A DNA stretch of 12,822 nucleotides from JAJFTV01 sp964426355 (GTDB lineage: Bacteria; Chloroflexota; Anaerolineae; Anaerolineales; Anaerolineaceae). Location: positions 1 through 12,822 of the forward strand of contig CAYRRA010000125.1 of assembly GCA_964426355.1 (NCBI GenBank), given 5' to 3'. Both the position numbers and the translations under genes were made by a program. Below the pieces are notes generated by a model that did no database searches, was not told the origin of the DNA, and saw only the letters and a list, made by a program, of their open reading frames with translations. Shown one piece after another: positions 1-6,367 of this stretch (positions are counted from its first letter, which is position 1; the number at the start of each line of letters is the position of its first letter).

Positions 1-282
1 CTGCCCGTCACCAATGCACTCCACAGCGCAACAGAATTTCGAATGGAACCCACTGAACAGCTTCTGAACATGATTCGAATCGAAGAGCTGGGGTACGAGA
101 TGATTGCCATTTACCATTCACATCCCAATGGACCCGCCACGCCCTCAGAGACCGACATCAAATCACATGCCTACCCGGGTGTTTTCAGCGTCATCCTCAG
201 CCTGCAAAATCAGCAATGGTACTGCCGGGCTTTCGATATCCAATCCGATGGTTATACTGAAATCCCTCTTTCTTCCGGGTGA
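1..282 (+). CDS. JAMM/MPN (Mov34-type) metalloprotease, 3' part
   Basis: The frame is open from the first base of the window to the TGA at 280-282, so the start lies upstream; the first in-frame ATG (43) is probably internal, because the residues before it (LPVTNALHS...) read like the family's conserved strand. The JAMM zinc signature is visible: H-S-H-P at 115-126 followed by P-S-x-x-D ending at 156, which gives two His and one Asp ligand. The catalytic Glu of the family lies further N-terminal and is not in the window. Bacterial members are stand-alone zinc isopeptidases or peptidases, some of which release amino acids or sulfide carriers from ubiquitin-like proteins (the Mec+/CysO type); whether this one does cannot be judged without the upstream neighbours. 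The gene converges with the MBL hydrolase, with about 60 bp between the stops. Fold assignment is secure, substrate unknown. Confidence 0.85.
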   Translation: MPVTNALHSATEFRMEPTEQLLNMIRIEELGYEMIAIYHSHPNGPATPSETDIKSHAYPGVFSVILSLQNQQWYCRAFDIQSDGYTEIPLSSG

Positions 283-290
283 ATCAAGAC

Positions 291-325
291 AAAAAAATCC
301 CCTGGCGCATGGCTGCCCAGGGGAT
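291..325 (-). terminator. Intrinsic terminator of the MBL hydrolase gene
   Basis: A 9-bp perfect stem (297-305 ATCCCCTGG with 317-325 CCAGGGGAT, 11-nt loop) is followed on the minus strand by seven T residues (297-291). It lies 17 nt past the stop codon of the minus-strand gene. On the plus strand no T-tract follows the hairpin, so it probably serves the MBL gene only. Confidence 0.85.
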
Positions 326-341
326 CATCTGCTCGGAACAA

Positions 342-1217
342 TTACTCGCCAGGGTTTTCAGAAAGCTGTTTGAACAGCGCGTACACATTACGGTGATGCA
401 GCTCTTCAGCCAACCCACCCAGCAACACCTTGCTCTTGCCGCATGATTCGATATCGATCCCATCCAGCAAGTCGATTGCGTTTTTCCGTTTTAGCGTGTT
501 TTTCACGGCGCGCTGCAGCGTATTCAGGTAATGGATATTCTCCTTTACCGAATCCTCAATTTCCCCGCGCAGAATGATATCGCCATGCCCCTGGATGATA
601 TTTTCCAACCCCATGTCCCCAATCGTACGCATCGATTGAGCCAATTCGTTGATATCGCCTTCGACAATAAATGGGATCGGCATAAAAACGTCACCTGCAA
701 AAAGGATGCGGTCTTCCTCAACCAAAACCGATATGCCGTCCTTGCTGTTCCCAGGGGTCGTCAGAAGGATCAGGTGTTTCTTGCCCACCCGCAAAGAAAG
801 AGTACCCTCATGAAAAGTAAGGTGAGGGAGCACGATTTTTGTGTTCCTGAAGATCGGGTTGGTTCGTTGTGCCGATTCCAACGCTTTCTGTTCAAGCTGC
901 TGCATATACTGTCTGCATAAGGTATGCGCAATGATGGTTGAGCCGGGAAAATAGCAATTACCCCAGGTATGATCGGCATGATGATGCGTGTTGATGATAT
1001 AACGTACGGGTACTTTCAGTTCCTCTTCAATAAACGAACGCATTTCCAGGGTTTCTTCTGGAATCGCCAGCGTGTCAATCACCACAGCCCAATCTGTACC
1101 AGCAACCACCCCGGCGGTAACTTGAGCGTAAATTTCGCTCTGAAACCAATAAACATTTTCTGATATCCGTTCTCGCTGCATAGACCCATCCCAATTGACT
1201 GATACAAAATGAGACAA
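342..1217 (-). CDS. MBL-fold metallo-hydrolase
   Basis: This is a metallo-beta-lactamase-fold hydrolase of up to 291 aa, with no signal peptide, so probably cytoplasmic. Counting from the TTG at 1217, the metal motif HHHADH is at residues 78-83, the bridging Asp is in FAGD (D176) and the last His is in QGHGD (H211). The motif III position, normally His in PGH, is Asn157 here (codon AAC read from the DNA), so one zinc ligand appears to be replaced. The substrate is unknown; the family includes thioesterases, glyoxalase II-like enzymes, lactonases and beta-lactamases, and sequence alone does not choose between them. The start is uncertain. TTG 1217 has no nearby Shine-Dalgarno. ATG 1181 (residue 13, MQRERIS...) is a plausible alternative. 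A strong AAGGAG (1249-1244) sits 5 nt before an in-frame ATT at 1238-1236. The gene has its own promoter and terminator and is monocistronic. Confidence 0.85.
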   Translation of the reverse strand: MSHFVSVNWDGSMQRERISENVYWFQSEIYAQVTAGVVAGTDWAVVIDTLAIPEETLEMRSFIEEELKVPVRYIINTHHHADHTWGNCYFPGSTIIAHTLCRQYMQQLEQKALESAQRTNPIFRNTKIVLPHLTFHEGTLSLRVGKKHLILLTTPGNSKDGISVLVEEDRILFAGDVFMPIPFIVEGDINELAQSMRTIGDMGLENIIQGHGDIILRGEIEDSVKENIHYLNTLQRAVKNTLKRKNAIDLLDGIDIESCGKSKVLLGGLAEELHHRNVYALFKQLSENPGE

Positions 1218-1243
1218 TACCCCATTTTGATCAGAAATTTCTT

Positions 1244-1249
1244 CTCCTT
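1244..1249 (-). promoter_or_regulatory. Shine-Dalgarno of the MBL hydrolase, oddly placed
   Basis: AAGGAG on the minus strand is the only good ribosome binding site upstream of the gene. It lies 5 nt before an in-frame ATT codon (1238-1236) but 26 nt before the TTG at 1217. An in-frame stop (TAA, 1250-1248) overlaps it, so no earlier start is possible. Confidence 0.5.
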
Positions 1250-1271
1250 ATATAAAGTTTACTAACTACGA

Positions 1272-1300
1272 AGAATAGCACAAATAAATTGAAAAGTCAA
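1272..1300 (-). promoter_or_regulatory. Sigma-70-type promoter of the MBL hydrolase
   Basis: Read on the minus strand, TTGACT (1300-1295) and TATTCT (1277-1272) are separated by exactly 17 nt, giving 5/6 and 4/6 or better matches to the -35 and -10 consensus. The predicted transcript starts near 1265 and has a short leader carrying AAGGAG. Its position just beyond the end of the lipoprotein gene separates the MBL gene from the tgt operon. Confidence 0.75.
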
Positions 1301-1375
1301 AAATTTGCTCTAACTGGCGCCTACTGTAATGGAATCAAATCAATTGGAAACATGTGGCTTATTCAACGTAAGGCT

Positions 1376-2401
1376 TTATTCGGGAATATCAAAGTCCACG
1401 GCTGCGTTGTAGCGCTCAAACCGGTACTCTGCTCCGTTTTCATCCAAAACTTCGTAAACGGTCAGGCTGGCTTTATCTGCACCCTGCTCGATCAACGCGC
1501 GGTCTATCTCCGCCCATACCGAATACAGAAAATCACGATCGTCGACCACGACTTTAACGATATGCTGCTCCGTGACAGAAACGTATAGGGTAAACCGAAC
1601 GGTTTGAACGCCCGGGAAATGCGTTTGCACATATTGTTCCAAAGATGCATCCTCATTTTCCTGCCCGAACAGTAACCCCAGGTCGGCAAACCCGGCTGCA
1701 CCCGCAAGTTCATACCAATGCGGATGTAAAAGCGTGTACACAGCTATACCATCCTGCTCGGACAAAAACTCCGCCTGTCGTGCGTATTTGACCAGCGTTT
1801 GGAAAAGATCGCCCGCCATCGGTTGGGTTTGTGTATAGTCCATCTCTTGCAACTCGCCGGACGCTGAATCCTCCACCAGTTGTGTAAAATAGCGCCCATC
1901 CCGCTCGAACGAGTAAGAATCATTCATAAAGAAATCGGACTGCGTATCGTAGCGATATTCATAATGGCTGTGCACCTTCAACGTGGGTGAAAAAATGACA
2001 GTGTGCCATGTGTTAAATTCCCCGTATGTCAGGTGTACCGTACCATCAGATCGGGTGGATTGGTAAGCCCTGATGTCCTTTACGACCATTTCAAAGCTGT
2101 CTGCATCCAACAGGTTGGCAACCGCCCTTTCAAGAAGGTCTTGTGTGTCCAGTAAATGGGCAGGTGACGTGTTAACCGTTGGCGTAGAGCTGGAGGGAAA
2201 AAACCCTGTCGGTTCTGCTTCTGTTGCCGCCACGCTTGTTTTCGATACAGGCGATGCAGTGCTTGAAGGCTGTACTTCTGGGCTGCAACCGGCAAGCCAA
2301 AAACACATCCAACTTCCAATCAACACCAGACCTTTCATCCAACGGGCTGTGTGAGCGTGCACGTAATAATTTGGGAGGTAATTTTTCCTTTTCATTTCCA
2401 T
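1376..2401 (-). CDS. Lipoprotein of unknown function (LolA/LppX-like fold possible)
   Basis: This is a 341-aa predicted lipoprotein. A hydrophobic segment (MKGLVLIGSWMCFWLAGC) ends in the lipobox LAGC, with the modified Cys at residue 39, followed by a Ser/Thr/Pro-rich linker of about 45 residues typical of surface-tethered proteins. The rest is a soluble domain rich in Tyr, Phe and alternating hydrophobics (for example residues FEMVVKDIRAYQS, and later VQTVRFTLYVSV), suggesting a beta-rich shell like LppX/LolA lipid- or hydrophobe-binding proteins; this is a weak fold guess. I chose ATG 2401, which has GGGGAT about 6 nt upstream. The frame stays open back to TTG 2455, and the signal sequence proper starts only at ATG 2338, which lacks a ribosome site. 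The n-region is therefore unusually long. It is the last gene of the tgt-uppP cluster, 63 nt after the preceding lipoprotein. I found no terminator after it. Confidence 0.75.
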   Translation of the reverse strand: MEMKRKNYLPNYYVHAHTARWMKGLVLIGSWMCFWLAGCSPEVQPSSTASPVSKTSVAATEAEPTGFFPSSSTPTVNTSPAHLLDTQDLLERAVANLLDADSFEMVVKDIRAYQSTRSDGTVHLTYGEFNTWHTVIFSPTLKVHSHYEYRYDTQSDFFMNDSYSFERDGRYFTQLVEDSASGELQEMDYTQTQPMAGDLFQTLVKYARQAEFLSEQDGIAVYTLLHPHWYELAGAAGFADLGLLFGQENEDASLEQYVQTHFPGVQTVRFTLYVSVTEQHIVKVVVDDRDFLYSVWAEIDRALIEQGADKASLTVYEVLDENGAEYRFERYNAAVDFDIPE

Positions 2402-2464
2402 TTTTGATCCCCATGATAACCTCATCCACAATCCATGTAAAAAAGATCCCTTCAAAAATGGGGG

Positions 2465-3199
2465 TTATGGATAGAGAATCTCTCTCAAGCAGTTCAACCA
2501 CACCTGCTGCTCGTAAGATGGCTGCCCGATTGTGAGAACCACAAGCGGAACCTCCACGCCTTGCACCGTACCCAGGGTCTTCACACCGCTTTCCTGTACG
2601 TCCCACGCGCCTGGAATGAAGCCAACCGCCTCCGGTGAGGATGAAACTGCTTCGATCATCGCGCTAACATCTGGAGCCGTCCAGGTTTCTAACAGAGTCG
2701 AACCAGAAAGGTCAACCGCGCTCTCGAAGGCTTGTTGCAGCGCGAGGTGATCGGCATATCTCCAGACCATGATCTCGCTGCTGCTGCCCGCATTGAGCTC
2801 ATCCCATCTGGTCATCTCTCCCCGGTAAACCCGGCGCAGCATTTCGGTATCCATTTCATCCAGCGGGTTTTGTGCATTGACGATGACTGCAAGGCTGTCC
2901 GTGCCAATTTGATAGGCTTGCCGGTCTTTCGGGTCGATATCCCCCCAGGAGAACAAGAAGTCCGCTTCCGGGAAAGTCTGTGAAATCTGCTGGTTTTCCT
3001 CAACCACCAGGCTGTACCCCGGCAGATCGACCAGGCAAGAACTGAACCCGGTTCTTAGCCAGTCCATCTCGGAAGGGAATACCACACGCCAGACCTGTTG
3101 GGTGGGCAGCGGAGTGGCTACCGGTATCTCCACCGGTGCACAGGCAGATAACGTGATCACCGCACAGAGAAAGATCAGGTTTCGTACTGGTTTATCCAT
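2465..3199 (-). CDS. PstS-like solute-binding lipoprotein (periplasmic-binding-protein type 2 fold)
   Basis: This 244-aa protein has an N-terminal lipoprotein signal, with lipobox LSAC and modified Cys20. The stretch DSLAVIVNAQNPLDEM...LRRVYRGEMTRWDEL matches the most conserved part of phosphate/tungstate-type binding proteins (the 'avIVNp.NP...l....l..If.G....W.el' pattern), and ...SSPEAVGFIPGAW... matches the later 'aIGY' region. It is shorter than typical PstS (over 300 aa), and no ABC permease or ATPase gene lies nearby, so the ligand and transport role are open; it might be a sensor or orphan binding protein. The start ATG (3199-3197) overlaps the uppP stop as ATGGATAA, so it has no free ribosome site and is probably translated by coupling to uppP. 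The in-frame TTG at 3214 is not needed. Confidence 0.8.
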   Translation of the reverse strand: MDKPVRNLIFLCAVITLSACAPVEIPVATPLPTQQVWRVVFPSEMDWLRTGFSSCLVDLPGYSLVVEENQQISQTFPEADFLFSWGDIDPKDRQAYQIGTDSLAVIVNAQNPLDEMDTEMLRRVYRGEMTRWDELNAGSSSEIMVWRYADHLALQQAFESAVDLSGSTLLETWTAPDVSAMIEAVSSSPEAVGFIPGAWDVQESGVKTLGTVQGVEVPLVVLTIGQPSYEQQVWLNCLREILYP

Positions 3200-4007
3200 A
3201 ATACAGAACAACAATCACAATTCCTACCACAGCACAATAGATGCTGAAAAGATACAAGGGCTTTGTGCGCAGGTACTGGATGAGCCAATGGATCGCCAGG
3301 TACCCGACCACGCCAGCCACAAAAAAGCCCACCAGCATTACCGGCAGAAAAGTGCCGACTTCGGGCATCTGCAACAGGTCCAGGCTGCTTAATAAACCCG
3401 CCATGAACATCACCGGGATCGACATGAGAAAAGAAAAGCGAGCCGCGTCGTCCCGTTTGAGATTGCGCAACATACCCGTGGCAATCGTTGCACCGGAGCG
3501 AGAAATGCCCGGCAGCATGGCAAACGCCTGTGCAAAACCAACAAGCAGGGCATCTACCTTGCTGATCCCCTCCATCGATTTTTGCCTTTTTCCCAGTCGT
3601 TCAGCAATGAAGAGGAACAGGGCTGTCACCAGGAGGAAAATACCGCTCACACCTGCCTGGTGAAAAAGCGACTCGATAAAATCGTTTAACGCCAACCCCA
3701 AAATACCTGCCGGGATCGAAGCCAGAATAAGGTTGATCCCCAGGCGGAATTGCGCATCATCCCATTGACGTTTAACGCATGACTGGATAAAACCGGCAAC
3801 CAGACGCCAGATATCCTTGCGGAAATAGATGATGACCGCTGCCAATGTTCCCACCTGCACCAGGACATCAAACGGAAAAACCTGTTGCTCGGGTAAATCC
3901 CATTTGAACAAAAACGGAACAATCACCAGGTGCGCTGAGCTGGAGATGGGCAAAAATTCGGTGATACCCTGGATAATACCCAGGATGATGGCTTGTATGA
4001 TGGTCAT
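3192..4007 (-). CDS. uppP: Undecaprenyl-diphosphate phosphatase UppP (BacA)
   Basis: UppP is an integral membrane phosphatase that converts undecaprenyl diphosphate to the monophosphate, recycling the lipid carrier for peptidoglycan and surface polysaccharide; in other bacteria it confers bacitracin tolerance. The 271-aa length is normal for the family. Both signature motifs are intact: the N-terminal QGITEFLPISSSAH (residues 13-26, with Glu17 and His26) and PGISRSG (166-172, with the catalytic-site Ser/Arg). Multiple hydrophobic segments cover the protein, including residues 2-18, 44-62, 92-112, 121-136, 192-208, 221-245 and 252-270. The start ATG 4007 has a near-perfect AGGAGGT that is formed by the last codons of tgt. 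The tgt stop is only 4 nt away, and the 3' end overlaps the next lipoprotein by 8 nt, so the three genes form one operon. Confidence 0.97.
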   Translation of the reverse strand: MTIIQAIILGIIQGITEFLPISSSAHLVIVPFLFKWDLPEQQVFPFDVLVQVGTLAAVIIYFRKDIWRLVAGFIQSCVKRQWDDAQFRLGINLILASIPAGILGLALNDFIESLFHQAGVSGIFLLVTALFLFIAERLGKRQKSMEGISKVDALLVGFAQAFAMLPGISRSGATIATGMLRNLKRDDAARFSFLMSIPVMFMAGLLSSLDLLQMPEVGTFLPVMLVGFFVAGVVGYLAIHWLIQYLRTKPLYLFSIYCAVVGIVIVVLYYG

Positions 4008-4011
4008 TTGA

Positions 4012-5151
4012 TTAACCTCCTTGCAGTTGATACTTTGCTAGAAATGAAGATGCATATTGGTTAAAACGCTTTTCACTGATCGCCTCACGGATTTGCCGCA
4101 TCAGTTCGATCAGAACATGGACATTGTGAATAGAAACCAGCGTTCCTACCAACGTTTCTTTCGCCAGAAAGAGATGCCGCAAATACGCCCGGCTGAAATT
4201 CTGGCAGGTATAACACTGGCATCCCTCCTCAATAGGACGCTTGTCCGCTGCAAACTCCGCTTTCGCCAGGTTGATACGCCCATTGAAAGTCAGGGCAGCT
4301 TTATGCCTTGCCAGCCGGGTGGGCAGCACACAATCGAAGATATCCACCCCTCTCATCACACCGTTGACCAAATCCTCCGGCGAGCCCACACCCATCAGAT
4401 AGCGCGGTTTGTTTTCTGGCAAAATGTCATTCACCACCTCAAGCATGGCGTGCATCTCGGGTTTTGTCTCACCCACTGAAAGTCCTCCAATGGCGTTTCC
4501 GGGAAAGTCCAAATCAGCAATGAAGCGCGCGGACTGCTCCCTCAGGTCGGGAAAAATCCCCCCCTGGACAATGCCAAACAACGCCTGGTCACTGCGCGTC
4601 TTTGCCTGTAAGGATTGTTCAGCCCAGGAATGGGTGCGCGCCATCGCTTTTTTGCTGTACTCGTAATCATAGGGCTCAGCGCACTCATCGAATGCCATAA
4701 TGATATCCGCGCCTAATGCTTCCTGCACCTCGATGGATTTCTGTGGCGTAAATCGGTGATACGTGCCATCCAGGTGGCTGCGGAATGTAACCCCCTCATC
4801 GTCAATTTTTCTCGCTTCAGCGAGTGAAAACACCTGAAAACCGCCCGAATCCGTCAGCAAGGGTTGGTTCCATCCCATAAATTGATGCAGCGATCCAAAA
4901 CTACGCACGATTTCGGTACCGGGTCGAAGGTATAGGTGATACGTATTCGCCAACACCAAACTGGCGTTCAAATCATGAAGCTGTGCAGTGGTCAATGCTT
5001 TTACGGCTGCCTGCGTACCCACCGGGGCGAAAACTGGGGTTTGAATATCGCCATGTGGCGTCTTGAACACACCGGTTCGGGCTTTCCCGTCTTGTGCAGT
5101 GACCTGAAACGAAAAATTTGATTGTGTTGAATGATTTGTCATTGAATCCAT
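4012..5151 (-). CDS. tgt: tRNA-guanine transglycosylase (queuine tRNA-ribosyltransferase)
   Basis: Tgt exchanges guanine 34 of tRNAs with GUN anticodons (Asp, Asn, His, Tyr) for preQ1, the committed step of queuosine modification. The protein is 379 aa, the usual bacterial length. Seen: DSGGFQVFSL (Asp101, general acid/base), the substrate-site GGLSVGE (222-228), the nucleophile region FDCVLPTR (Asp273), and the zinc site C311-x-C313-x2-C316 with His342 in VSIHN. The family is full length and apparently intact. Start: ATG 5151 has no Shine-Dalgarno (upstream TCGTGAA), but a perfect TATAAT ends 7 nt before it, which predicts a leaderless mRNA; the in-frame ATG at 5142 is an alternative. No other queuosine genes lie in the window. 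It heads the operon with uppP and two lipoproteins and is divergent from alr. Confidence 0.97.
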   Translation of the reverse strand: MDSMTNHSTQSNFSFQVTAQDGKARTGVFKTPHGDIQTPVFAPVGTQAAVKALTTAQLHDLNASLVLANTYHLYLRPGTEIVRSFGSLHQFMGWNQPLLTDSGGFQVFSLAEARKIDDEGVTFRSHLDGTYHRFTPQKSIEVQEALGADIIMAFDECAEPYDYEYSKKAMARTHSWAEQSLQAKTRSDQALFGIVQGGIFPDLREQSARFIADLDFPGNAIGGLSVGETKPEMHAMLEVVNDILPENKPRYLMGVGSPEDLVNGVMRGVDIFDCVLPTRLARHKAALTFNGRINLAKAEFAADKRPIEEGCQCYTCQNFSRAYLRHLFLAKETLVGTLVSIHNVHVLIELMRQIREAISEKRFNQYASSFLAKYQLQGG

Positions 5152-5158
5152 TTCACGA

Positions 5159-5164
5159 ATTATA
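5159..5164 (-). promoter_or_regulatory. -10 element of tgt, predicted leaderless start
   Basis: A perfect TATAAT on the minus strand is followed by 7 nt and then the ATG of tgt (5151-5149), placing the expected +1 at or one base before the A of ATG. The -35 position (5187-5182, ATAAGC) does not match consensus, and there is no extended -10 TG. Confidence 0.6.
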
Positions 5165-5203
5165 CACGACTCATGAAAAACGCTTATCGATCATATTTTT
5201 TTC

Positions 5204-5232
5204 TTGCGATAGCGTGCGCCTGATAGTATACT
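5204..5232 (+). promoter_or_regulatory. Promoter of alr, predicted leaderless start
   Basis: TTGCGA (5204-5209), a 17-nt spacer and TATACT (5227-5232) are followed by 7 nt and then ATG 5240. The transcription start should fall at or next to the A of the start codon. The seven bases before the ATG (AACCTGC) contain no Shine-Dalgarno. Confidence 0.7.
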
Positions 5233-5239
5233 AACCTGC

Positions 5240-6355
5240 ATGGACACATCATTAATTACCAACTGGACCGAGATCGACTTATCGGCTATTCAGAATAATA
5301 TCAAACAGATCCAGCAGATTGCTGGTCGCCCGGTGATGGCAATCGTTAAAGCCAACGCGTATGGACACGGCGCTGTCGATGTTGCTTTGGCTGCCGATCG
5401 TATTGGCATTACCTGGTTCGGTGTTGCCCGCATTGAAGAAGCTGTCCTTCTTCGGCAGGCAGGGATTCAACAAAATATTCTTGTCCTGGGCTATACCAGC
5501 CCTGACGCAGCGCTGCTGGCACAGGCACAGAACATCCATGTTGCCCTTTACGATCGGGATGTCGCTGAGTTGTATTCCGCCAAAGCAGCCGCTACCGGGA
5601 AAAAGCTCTCTGTGCATATAAAAATTGACAGCGGCATGGGACGGCTGGGGGTTTTCCCGCAGGATGGCGTTGAGTTTATCCGCTTTCTGGGCACATTGCC
5701 CGGGTTGCAGGTTGCAGGCGTGTTTACCCATTTTGCGCGAGCTGATGAACCCGACCAACCTGCCACAGCCCAACAAATCACCCGCTTCGATCAAGTGATT
5801 GAAGCGCTGCAAGCCTCGGGGCTTCGCCCGCCGCTCGTTCATGCGTCCAACTCATCCGGAACGCTCAATTTTCCAAATGCAAAATACGATATGGTCCGCC
5901 CCGGCATCATCCTCTACGGGTTGAGCGTCACTGGTCAAGGCGAGATTCCGCCGGGTTTCACGCCAGCTTTGCAGTGGAAATGCAGGATTTCTTCTATCAA
6001 AACCTTGCCCTCTCAACACGGCATCAGCTATGGTCATCGCTATGTCACCACCAAAGCAGAGCGTGTGGGTGCCATCACCGTGGGGTACGCGGATGGGTAT
6101 CGCCGAACCGATGGCAACATCGTCCTGATTAGAGGGCAGCGAACCCCCGTCATTGGACGTGTTTGCATGGACCAGGCAATGATCAGCCTGGAAGGCATCT
6201 CTGATGTTGAAATCGGTGATGAAGTCGTCCTCATCGGCAGACAGGGACAGGAGCAAATCACGGCAGAAGAGGTGGCTTCCCGCTGGGGAACCATCAACGA
6301 TGAAGTCGTCACCAGCCTGGCTGCCAGGGTTCACAGAATCTATACGCATGGATGA
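5240..6355 (+). CDS. alr: Alanine racemase
   Basis: Alr is the PLP-dependent interconverter of L- and D-alanine and supplies D-Ala for peptidoglycan. The 371-aa product has the standard two-domain layout: an N-terminal alpha/beta barrel with the PLP-lysine motif VKANAYGHG (Lys37), the cofactor-binding HASNSSG and MVRPGIILYG regions, and a C-terminal beta domain with the second catalytic base Tyr264 in HGISYGHRY and the substrate-carboxylate motif GRVCMDQ (307-312). All key residues are present. The start follows the predicted promoter by 7 nt with no ribosome binding site, as for a leaderless transcript. recJ begins 12 nt after the stop, so the two are probably co-transcribed. The neighbouring uppP on the opposite strand also serves cell-wall synthesis. 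Confidence 0.97.
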   Translation: MDTSLITNWTEIDLSAIQNNIKQIQQIAGRPVMAIVKANAYGHGAVDVALAADRIGITWFGVARIEEAVLLRQAGIQQNILVLGYTSPDAALLAQAQNIHVALYDRDVAELYSAKAAATGKKLSVHIKIDSGMGRLGVFPQDGVEFIRFLGTLPGLQVAGVFTHFARADEPDQPATAQQITRFDQVIEALQASGLRPPLVHASNSSGTLNFPNAKYDMVRPGIILYGLSVTGQGEIPPGFTPALQWKCRISSIKTLPSQHGISYGHRYVTTKAERVGAITVGYADGYRRTDGNIVLIRGQRTPVIGRVCMDQAMISLEGISDVEIGDEVVLIGRQGQEQITAEEVASRWGTINDEVVTSLAARVHRIYTHG

Positions 6356-6367
6356 TGCAGTAGATCC

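Noticed and set aside
2172..2606. 144-aa minus-strand frame overlapping both lipoprotein genes
   Set aside because: It is a shadow frame; the two lipoprotein frames have signal sequences and family-like domains, this one does not.
5279..5842. 187-aa minus-strand frame inside alr
   Set aside because: Antisense shadow of alanine racemase, with no recognisable domain or ribosome site.
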